Part shown: positions 27,541 through 33,835 of the stretch, in pieces
How the letters are laid out: the number at the start of each line of letters is the position of its first letter
Numbering within the stretch: position 1 is the first letter of the stretch
Assembly (NCBI RefSeq): GCF_029510815.1
Contig: NZ_CP120360.1
Span: forward strand, 1,674,001-1,738,000
DNA length: 64,000 nucleotides
Direction: 5' to 3'
Origin: Janibacter sp. DB-40
GTDB lineage: Bacteria; Actinomycetota; Actinomycetes; Actinomycetales; Dermatophilaceae
The notes under the pieces: generated by a model
The model's input: the letters and a program-made list of their open reading frames with translations, nothing else
Database searches by the model: none
Told to the model about the DNA's origin: nothing
Position numbers and translations under genes: made by a program

Positions 27541-28896
27541 TCAGTCGTTGCCCGTCCCGGGGCCGACCGGAGCCTTGACCGGAAGCAGGACGAGCAGGCC
27601 CGCCAGGAGCACCAACGCGATGCCCAGGATGCCCCAGTACTGCGTGTTCTCCTGACCGGTGACCACCGAGCCCAGCCAGATGAAGAGCCCGAAGGCGGCC
27701 GGCGAGAGGAACGAGACGACGCGACCGGTCGTGGCGTAGAGGCCGAAGATCTCGCCGCTGTGGCCGTCCGGGATCACCCGGGCGAGGAAACTGCGCGAGG
27801 CTGCCTGGGCCGGCCCGACGAAGGCCGTCATCGCCAGGCCGAGGGTCCAGAACACAACCGTCCCGCCGTCGTGGAGGAAGAACACGCCCATACCCAGGAC
27901 GACCAGGGCGGTCAGGGAGATGACGATGACCTGCTTGGGACCCAACCGGTCGTCGAGGAGGCCGAAGGCCATGGTGCTCACCCCGGCCAGGATGTTGGCC
28001 GCAGCGCCGAAGATGATGACGTCGCCGGCAGAGAGGCCGAAGGTGCCGGCCGCCAGGACCGCCCCGAAGGCGAAGACGCCGGCGAGCCCGTCCCGGAAGA
28101 GCGCCGAGGCCCCCAGGAAGTAGACCGTGTGCCTCGAGCTGGCCCACAGCCCTCGGAGCGACCCCCACACGAGCTTGTAGGAGTCGACGATCCCGATGCG
28201 GGGCACCCGCTCGCGAGGCGAGTCCTTGAGCACCGCGAAGGTCGGGATGGTGAAGAGCAGGATCCACAGCCCGCAGACGAGCATCGAGACCCGGATGTCC
28301 AGGGCCCCCTCGTCGGTGACGCCGAAGAGCCCCACCTCGGGCTGGATGAGGACGAAGAAGATCAGGAGCAGGACGAGGATCCCGCCGAGGTACCCCATCC
28401 CCCAGCCGAAACCCGACACCCGGCCGACGTTGCGCGGCGAGGCGACCTGCTCGATCGAGGCGTTGTAGTTGACGCCGGCGATCTCCGAGATGATCGACCC
28501 CGCACCCAGGAGCACCAGTCCGAGGACCAGGAACGACGGGTCGGGCTCGACGAGGAAGAGCGAGGCCGACAGCGCGGCCAGGAGCCAGGTCTGGAGGCGC
28601 AGGTTGCGCACGGTGCGACCCGAGCGATCCGAGTTCTGCCCCAGCACCGGCGCGAGCACGGCCACGAGCACCCCGGAGAGCGCCGTCGCGACCGCCAGCG
28701 CCGTCGACGTGGTGTTGGTACTGCCGAAGCTCTCGCTCGTGAGGTAGACGGAGAAGACGAAGGTCGTGATGACCGTGTTGAACGGCTGCGCTCCCCAGTC
28801 CCACATCGCCCAGGCCACGATGCGTCCCCTGCCACCGTGCTCCTGGGCGCGCAGGGCGGTCTGGGGCTCGGCTGCGCGGGGTGTCGAGGCGGTCAC
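27541..28896 (-). CDS. MFS transporter, UMF1/Atg22-like
   Basis: A 451-residue transporter with about 12 membrane helices. The opening AWAMWDWGAQPFNTVITTF matches the DWxNSAF-type signature of the UMF1 (Atg22-like) branch of the major facilitator superfamily. The yeast relative exports amino acids from the vacuole; bacterial substrates are unknown. The GTG at 28896 is supported by a leaderless -10. It is convergent with the VanY gene, both stops lying in a small CTGACC-GGTCAG repeat. Confidence 0.85.
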   Translation of the reverse strand: MTASTPRAAEPQTALRAQEHGGRGRIVAWAMWDWGAQPFNTVITTFVFSVYLTSESFGSTNTTSTALAVATALSGVLVAVLAPVLGQNSDRSGRTVRNLRLQTWLLAALSASLFLVEPDPSFLVLGLVLLGAGSIISEIAGVNYNASIEQVASPRNVGRVSGFGWGMGYLGGILVLLLIFFVLIQPEVGLFGVTDEGALDIRVSMLVCGLWILLFTIPTFAVLKDSPRERVPRIGIVDSYKLVWGSLRGLWASSRHTVYFLGASALFRDGLAGVFAFGAVLAAGTFGLSAGDVIIFGAAANILAGVSTMAFGLLDDRLGPKQVIVISLTALVVLGMGVFFLHDGGTVVFWTLGLAMTAFVGPAQAASRSFLARVIPDGHSGEIFGLYATTGRVVSFLSPAAFGLFIWLGSVVTGQENTQYWGILGIALVLLAGLLVLLPVKAPVGPGTGND

Positions 28897-28902
28897 GACC
28901 CG

Positions 28903-28908
28903 AGAGTA
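28903..28908 (-). promoter_or_regulatory. -10 box for the UMF1 transporter, leaderless type
   Basis: On the minus strand TACTCT lies 6 nt before the GTG at 28896. Confidence 0.45.
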
Positions 28909-28952
28909 ACCCGGGTGGGTCTGCCGATGTGCGTCACAGGGGTGGTTCGCGC

Positions 28953-29040
28953 TATCCTGTGGGGTCGCTCCATTGGCCAGCCACGACTGGCCGCAGCCCA
29001 GACCGTTCCGGGTCGGGAGGAGACGGGCCTCACCACCGCA
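28953..29040 (+). promoter_or_regulatory. Possible second promoter and structured leader of rbpA
   Basis: TATCCT (28953-28958) could be a housekeeping -10 with a weak -35. If used, it gives a ~185-nt leader containing a GGCCAG-CCACGA-CTGGCC hairpin (28975-28992) and a second weak stem around 29001-29016. No known riboswitch class was recognised. Confidence 0.3.
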
Positions 29041-29054
29041 ATGACGCGTCGTGT

Positions 29055-29080
29055 GGAACATCCGGTGCCTACCGGGCGTT
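29055..29080 (+). promoter_or_regulatory. SigR/SigH-type stress promoter for rbpA
   Basis: GGAAC (29055-29059) and GTT (29078-29080) are separated by exactly 18 bp, matching the GGAAT-N18-GTT consensus of the thiol-oxidative-stress sigma factor SigR. rbpA is a known SigR target in Streptomyces. Confidence 0.65.
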
Positions 29081-29150
29081 GGCACACACGTGAAGGTCCG
29101 CGCTGCAGGAGCGTGTGAACATCGCGAGAGACACCAGGAGACTTGCAAAC

Positions 29151-29507
29151 ATGGCAGAGCGCACGCTGCGCGGCACGCGCATGGTCAGCTTCAGCATGGA
29201 GACGACGGACAACGTCGTCCCGAGTGACCGTCAGATCACGGCCTACGTGTGTGAGGACGGCCACCGCACCGAGCTGCCGTTCTCCGTCGAGGCAGACATC
29301 CCCGGCACCTGGGAGTGCCGCTGCGGCAAGCTCGGCAAGCTCGTCGACGGCCCGGAGCCGGAGACGAAGCCCGCCAAGCACGTCCGCACCCACTGGGACA
29401 TGCTGCTCGAGCGTCGCTCCGTCCCCGAGCTCGAGGAGCTCCTCGAGGAGCGTCTGGCGCTGCTGCGCGCCAAGCGTGGGGAGAAGCCGCGCAAGCGCAG
29501 CGCCTGA
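29151..29507 (+). CDS. rbpA: RNA polymerase-binding protein RbpA
   Basis: A 118-residue actinobacterial transcription factor that binds RNA polymerase holoenzyme with the principal sigma and stabilises open complexes. MAERTLRGTRM opens the protein; the core domain holds VCEDGHRTELPF and GTWECRCG, whose cysteines form a zinc-type site; the C-terminal sigma-interaction helix includes THWDMLLERRS. The ATG follows GGAGA. It stands alone, ending just before a strong terminator, and is preceded by a SigR-type promoter. Confidence 0.96.
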   Translation: MAERTLRGTRMVSFSMETTDNVVPSDRQITAYVCEDGHRTELPFSVEADIPGTWECRCGKLGKLVDGPEPETKPAKHVRTHWDMLLERRSVPELEELLEERLALLRAKRGEKPRKRSA

Positions 29508-29522
29508 TCTCCCCCGCCCCAT

Positions 29523-29565
29523 GACGAAGGGGCTGCCCGCCAGCACGGCGGGCAGCCCCTTCGTC
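29523..29565. terminator. Perfect 19-bp terminator hairpin after rbpA
   Basis: Nineteen uninterrupted base pairs around the loop AGCAC, between the convergent ends of rbpA and fxsA. As in the hairpin at 5815-5861, the outer arms are GACGAAGGGG and CCCCTTCGTC. Confidence 0.9.
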
Positions 29566-29577
29566 CTGGGGCGGGGC

Positions 29578-30078
29578 CTACTCGTCGTCGTCGATGATCT
29601 CGCCCTCGATGACGTCGTCGTCGTCCCCCGTGCGCCGTGTGCGGCGGACGCGTACCTCTCCCCCGACGCCGGCCGCCAGCAGTCGCCGTGCGACGACGAC
29701 CTCGAGACCGATGCGGGCAACGGGGCGGGTGAAGGGAAGGACGGCGAGCAAGCCGATGACACCGGTCACGAGGCCGGGCACGAGGAGCAGCGCTCCCCCG
29801 GAGACGACGAGGACGGCGTCGGCGATCTCGCGGTTGGGCATCGTGCCCGAGCGCAGGGCCTCCTCGAGCGCCCGCCACGTACGCCGTCCCTCCCGACGCA
29901 CGAGGAGGGCACCGAGGGTGGAGAGGGTGAGCACGGCGATGATGGCCGGGAAGACGCCGACGAGCCGGGCGGCACCAACGAAGACCGCGATCTCGAGGAT
30001 CACGACGAGGACGATGACGAGCGGGATCCAGCGGACCCTGCGTCGGCGTGGGCGGCGGTTGCCCGGTGGGAGTGTCAC
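29578..30078 (-). CDS. FxsA-family membrane protein
   Basis: A 166-residue membrane protein with an Arg-rich N-terminus (RRPRRRRVRW), hydrophobic segments around 15-50 and 85-115, the conserved GTMPNREIADAVLVVSGGALLLVPG core of FxsA proteins, and a strongly acidic C-terminal tail (GDDDDVIEGEIIDDDE). E. coli FxsA suppresses F-exclusion of phage T7; the general role is unknown. The GTG at 30078 overlaps the dpm stop codon (GTGA), so it is preferred over an ATG 12 nt upstream. Last gene of the lrp-lnt-dpm-fxsA operon. Confidence 0.85.
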   Translation of the reverse strand: MTLPPGNRRPRRRRVRWIPLVIVLVVILEIAVFVGAARLVGVFPAIIAVLTLSTLGALLVRREGRRTWRALEEALRSGTMPNREIADAVLVVSGGALLLVPGLVTGVIGLLAVLPFTRPVARIGLEVVVARRLLAAGVGGEVRVRRTRRTGDDDDVIEGEIIDDDE

Positions 30079-30875
30079 AGTCGGTGCCACCTCGGCTCGC
30101 GGTCCAGGAGTGAGCGGATCTGCGCCATCCGGTGCCGTGCGCCCCAGACGGTGATCCGCGAGATCGATTCGCGCACGACGTCACCGTCCATCTTGGAGTC
30201 ACCGATCTCCCGCTCGACGAAGGTGATCGGCACCTCGATGACGGTCAGGCCGGCTCGGACGGTGCGCACCGTCAGGTCGGTCTGGAAGCAGTACCCTGCG
30301 CTCTCCACGTCGTCCAGGCCGATGGTGCGCAGGGTCTCGGCCCGGTACACGCGGTACCCCGCCGTCGCGTCGTTGACGGGCATCCCGAGGACGGCCTTGA
30401 TGTAGACGTTGCCGGCCACGCTGATGGCCTTGCGATGCGCCGGCCAGTTGACGACCCGGCCGCCGGGCACGTACCGCGAGCCGATGACGAGGTCGGCCTC
30501 CGTCGCCGCGTCCAGCATGACCGGCAGGTGCTCCGGGCGGTGCGAGCCGTCCGCGTCCATCTCGACGATCGCGTCGTAGTCACGCTCCAGGGCCCAGCGG
30601 AACCCCGCGAGGTAGGCCGCGCCGAGCCCCTCCTTGGTCGCCCGGTGCAGGACGGCGACGTGCTCGTCGGCCGCGGCCAGCGCGTCGGCCACGTCGCCGG
30701 TGCCGTCGGGCGAGCTGTCGTCGATGACCAGCACATCTGCCAGGGGGACGGCCCGACGCACCTGCTCGACGATGACGGGCAGGTTCTCACGCTCGTTGTA
30801 CGTGGGGACGAGGACGGCGATCCGCTCGATCGGCGGGCGCGGCTCGGGGGGACGATCAGGCACCTGTGGTGACAT
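30075..30875 (-). CDS. Polyprenol monophosphomannose synthase (Dpm/Ppm1 domain)
   Basis: A 266-residue GT2 glycosyltransferase. VLVPTYNERENLPV opens the GT-A fold, VIDDSSPDGTGD and EMDADGSHRP carry the metal-binding acidic residues, and GSRYVPGG and AGYRVYR follow the DPM1 pattern. It would make polyprenyl-phospho-mannose for lipoglycans and protein mannosylation. It overlaps lnt by 20 bp; in mycobacteria the two activities are fused as Ppm1, here they are separate but translationally linked. Confidence 0.92.
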   Translation of the reverse strand: MSPQVPDRPPEPRPPIERIAVLVPTYNERENLPVIVEQVRRAVPLADVLVIDDSSPDGTGDVADALAAADEHVAVLHRATKEGLGAAYLAGFRWALERDYDAIVEMDADGSHRPEHLPVMLDAATEADLVIGSRYVPGGRVVNWPAHRKAISVAGNVYIKAVLGMPVNDATAGYRVYRAETLRTIGLDDVESAGYCFQTDLTVRTVRAGLTVIEVPITFVEREIGDSKMDGDVVRESISRITVWGARHRMAQIRSLLDREPRWHRL

Positions 30876-32427
30876 CCTCGGTCTGCGGGGTGGAGGGTCG
30901 ACGGTCTCCGAGCCTACCCGCGAGTCGCTTGCGCAGGCGAAGTGCACCGGCCCCGACGACCAGGAGGCCGCTGGCCCACTCGACCCACGGCCCCAGGCGG
31001 TCGGAGACGGTCAGGCCGCTGCGCAGCACGACCTCGTCGACCGGCTGGGCCGCGGTGAACAGCTCGGTCGTGGGCGTGGAGCTCCCGTCGGGGTTGACGA
31101 ATCCGGAGACACCGACCGTGGACACGTGGGCCACGCTGCGACCGTGCTCGATGGCCCGGATGCGGGAGATGGCGTATTGCTGCGTCGACTCGGCGGTGTG
31201 GCCGAAGGTCGCGTTGTTGGTCTGGACGACGAGCAGGCTCGGGTACCCCTGATCCTCCCCGTGCCGCACGGCGTCGCGCATCAAGCCGTCGTAGGCGACC
31301 TCGAAGCAGATCGTCGGGATCGCGGAGAAGGTACCGCCCTCGCCCTCGATGCGGAAGGCGACGTCCTCATCCCCCTTCGCGAAACCGACCCGGACGAGGT
31401 CGACCTTGTCGCTGAAGAGGCGGTAGAACTCGCGGTGCGGCACGTACTCGGCGAAGGGGACCGGGTGCTGCTTGACGTACCGCTCCGGCTCACCACCGTC
31501 GGGCCGGTACAGCAGGGAGGCGTTGGACACCGCCGGCGACGGCTCGTCGAGGATCGCGCCGACCATCAGCGGCGTGTCCACGGCGTCGACCGCACGCTCG
31601 ATCTGTGCCTTCGCGTCGGGATTGCGAAGGGGGTCGATGTCCGAGGCGTTCTCCGGCCAGATCACCAGGTCGAGGTCGTCGTGGTCCGCTGCCAGGTCCT
31701 CGGTCCCGGCCACGTGGTTGTCCAGGACCTGCCGGCGCTCGGCGTTGAAGTCGAGGCCGGGCTGCGGGACATCGCCCTGCACGAGTCCCACGCGGGCGGA
31801 GCTGTCGCCGCTCGTGGGCACCGGGACCGCCCACGAGCCGAGCCCGACCACCAGCGCGAGGGCCAGGGCCACGACGGGCAGGCGGCGGGTGACGACGAGG
31901 AGCACCAGGGGCACAGCCACCAGGGCCACGACGAGGGTGATCAGCGGCGCACCACCGATCGCGGCCCACCGCGCCAGCGGGGAGTCCGCCTGGCTGAAGG
32001 CGATCCGGGCCCACGGGAAGCCGCCGTAGGGGACGGTCCCCCGCACCAGCTCCTGAAGCACCCACAGCACCGGGATGAGCAGCGCGGCAGGGAGCACCCG
32101 GCCCGCTCGGATCAGCGGACGCTGCAGCCACACGAGCACCGCACCCATGAGTGCCACGTACAGCGACTGGAAGGTCGCCAGGGCGAACCACGGGAAGGCC
32201 CCGACGTAGATCCCCGACCAGCTGAGGGTCGGGACGAAGCAGGCGAAGCCGGCCAGGAAGCCCAGGAGGGCGCCGAGTCGGGCGCGCACGTCCCACATGG
32301 CGACGCCGAGGAGGACCACTCCCCCGATGGCTGCCACCGCGATGTCGTGGTCCGGGAAGGACAGCCACAGCAGGAGTCCAGCGGCGAGGGCGAGGAGAAG
32401 GCGTGCGGGCAGGGGCAGGGCGATCAC
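30856..32427 (-). CDS. lnt: Apolipoprotein N-acyltransferase
   Basis: A 523-residue membrane enzyme adding the third acyl chain to lipoprotein N-terminal cysteines. Several N-terminal membrane helices are followed by a nitrilase domain with the catalytic triad: E in VIWPENASD, K in YVKQHPVPF, and C in PTICFEVAYD. A C-terminal helix closes the protein. The GTG at 32427 overlaps the lrp stop codon by 4 bp; another GTG lies 6 nt upstream. It acts with Dpm at the outer face of the membrane. Confidence 0.92.
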   Translation of the reverse strand: MIALPLPARLLLALAAGLLLWLSFPDHDIAVAAIGGVVLLGVAMWDVRARLGALLGFLAGFACFVPTLSWSGIYVGAFPWFALATFQSLYVALMGAVLVWLQRPLIRAGRVLPAALLIPVLWVLQELVRGTVPYGGFPWARIAFSQADSPLARWAAIGGAPLITLVVALVAVPLVLLVVTRRLPVVALALALVVGLGSWAVPVPTSGDSSARVGLVQGDVPQPGLDFNAERRQVLDNHVAGTEDLAADHDDLDLVIWPENASDIDPLRNPDAKAQIERAVDAVDTPLMVGAILDEPSPAVSNASLLYRPDGGEPERYVKQHPVPFAEYVPHREFYRLFSDKVDLVRVGFAKGDEDVAFRIEGEGGTFSAIPTICFEVAYDGLMRDAVRHGEDQGYPSLLVVQTNNATFGHTAESTQQYAISRIRAIEHGRSVAHVSTVGVSGFVNPDGSSTPTTELFTAAQPVDEVVLRSGLTVSDRLGPWVEWASGLLVVGAGALRLRKRLAGRLGDRRPSTPQTEDVTTGA

Positions 32428-32846
32428 TCCCACGGGGTCGTCAGCACGATGGTCGTACGGGTGGAGACCCCGCCTGCCGTCCGCACCCTGGCCAGCAGCT
32501 CCTCGAGGTCCTGCGGCGTGCCGACCCGCACGCGCAGCATGTAGTTGGCGTCCCCGGCCACGGAGTAGCAGGCGTCGATCTGCTCGATGCCGCGCAGCCG
32601 GTCGGGGATGTCGTCGGGGTCGCGGGGGTCGAGCGGTGTCACGGAGACGAATGCCGTCAGGGGCGTCCCCAGAGCGGTCGGGTCGACCACCGCGGCGTAC
32701 CCGGAGATCACCCCGCGCTCCTCGAGTCGCCGCACGCGCTGGTGCACCGCCGACGTGGACAGACCGACGGCCTTGCCGAGGTCGGTGAAGCTCATCCGAC
32801 CGTCCTGGCGCAGGAGATCGACGATGTGGCGGTCAGCGGCTTCCAT
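32424..32846 (-). CDS. Lrp/AsnC-family transcriptional regulator
   Basis: 140 residues: an N-terminal winged helix (MEAADRHIVDLLRQDGRMSF, recognition helix STSAVHQRVRRLEERGVI) and a C-terminal RAM ligand-binding domain from about 65 (TAFVSVTP and the Gly/Asp segment VAGDANYMLRV). Such regulators sense amino acids. It heads the lnt-dpm-fxsA operon with overlapping stops and starts, so it may autoregulate the whole unit. The ATG follows TATGGT by 6 nt. Confidence 0.88.
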   Translation of the reverse strand: MEAADRHIVDLLRQDGRMSFTDLGKAVGLSTSAVHQRVRRLEERGVISGYAAVVDPTALGTPLTAFVSVTPLDPRDPDDIPDRLRGIEQIDACYSVAGDANYMLRVRVGTPQDLEELLARVRTAGGVSTRTTIVLTTPWE

Positions 32847-32852
32847 GACCAA

Positions 32853-32858
32853 ACCATA
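32853..32858 (-). promoter_or_regulatory. -10 box for the lrp-lnt-dpm-fxsA operon, leaderless type
   Basis: On the minus strand TATGGT is 6 nt before the lrp ATG. It faces the divergent exonuclease promoter 12 bp away. Confidence 0.5.
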
Positions 32859-32869
32859 TGCGACCCACG

Positions 32870-32875
32870 TATCGT
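32870..32875 (+). promoter_or_regulatory. -10 box for the 5'-3' exonuclease, leaderless type
   Basis: TATCGT is 6 nt before the ATG at 32882; the two divergent -10 boxes lie within a 23-bp interval. Confidence 0.5.
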
Positions 32876-32881
32876 CGAGGC

Positions 32882-33820
32882 ATGTCCGTCCCGGCGAGTG
32901 AACGCCTGCTCCTGCTCGACTCCGCATCCCTGTACTTCCGCGCCTTCTACGGGGTCCCGGCCCGCAGCGGTGGTCCCTCGGGGACCCCCACCAATGCGGT
33001 CGCCGGTTTCCTCGACATGATCGCCACCCTCGTCACCCGCTACCGGCCCACGCACCTGGCGGCCTGCTGGGACGACGACTGGCGGCCGCAGTGGCGGGTC
33101 GACGCGATCCCGACCTACAAGGCCCACCGTGTCGCCGAGGACGCCGCCGACGGGGAGGACGTCCCCGACGAGCTCGAGCCACAGGTCCCGGTCATCGCCG
33201 CGGCACTGGCGGCGATCGGCATCCCCCGCATCGGGGCTGCGGACTACGAGGCCGACGACGTCATCGGGACCCTCGCGATGCGCTACCGCGGACGCATGCC
33301 CGTCGACGTCGTGACCGGCGACCGGGACCTCTTCCAGCTGGTGGACGACGCGTCGGCCACGCGGGTGCTCTACACCGCGCGTGGCGGGGTCCGCCAGCCC
33401 GATGTCATCACGCAGGCCTTCCTCGAGGAGAAGTACGGGGTCTCCACGGGTGACGCCTACCTCGACATGGCGGCCCTGCGCGGGGACACCAGCGACGGGC
33501 TCCCCGGGGTCAAGGGCATCGGGGAGAAGACCGCCGCCGTCCTCATCCGCGAGTTCGGCTCACTCGCCGGTGTGCGCGAGGCGCTCGCGGCCGGCGACCC
33601 GCGGCTCAAGGGCGCCCGACGGTCGAATCTGGAGGCGGCCTCCGACTACCTCGACGTCGCACCGCTCGTCGTGCGCGTCGCCCACGACGTCCCGGTCGGT
33701 GACCTCGATCTTCACCTGCCCGGCGACATCGCCGACCCCGCGGCGATGAGCCGGCTCGCCCTCGACCACGCCCTGACCGGCCCCTTCGAGCGGGTGGGCA
33801 GCGCCCTTCGCTCCGACTGA
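32882..33820 (+). CDS. 5'-3' exonuclease (FEN-like, PolA N-terminal type)
   Basis: 312 residues, with the PIN-like N-terminal part and helix-hairpin-helix of polymerase-I-type exonucleases but no polymerase domain. Motifs are LLLDSASLYFRAFYG, the acidic CWDDDW, DYEADDVIGTLA, VTGDRDLFQLV and the HhH GVKGIGEKTAA. It cleaves 5' flaps and RNA primers in repair and replication. A stand-alone copy like this is conserved next to helY in Actinobacteria. It is convergent with helY, 15 bp apart. Confidence 0.93.
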   Translation: MSVPASERLLLLDSASLYFRAFYGVPARSGGPSGTPTNAVAGFLDMIATLVTRYRPTHLAACWDDDWRPQWRVDAIPTYKAHRVAEDAADGEDVPDELEPQVPVIAAALAAIGIPRIGAADYEADDVIGTLAMRYRGRMPVDVVTGDRDLFQLVDDASATRVLYTARGGVRQPDVITQAFLEEKYGVSTGDAYLDMAALRGDTSDGLPGVKGIGEKTAAVLIREFGSLAGVREALAAGDPRLKGARRSNLEAASDYLDVAPLVVRVAHDVPVGDLDLHLPGDIADPAAMSRLALDHALTGPFERVGSALRSD

Positions 33821-33835
33821 CCGGCGAAGGGGGGA

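Noticed and set aside
29041..29118. Short upstream frame before rbpA, starting at the ATG at 29041
   Set aside because: It would contain the SigR-type promoter and shows no attenuation-type codon run or downstream hairpin.
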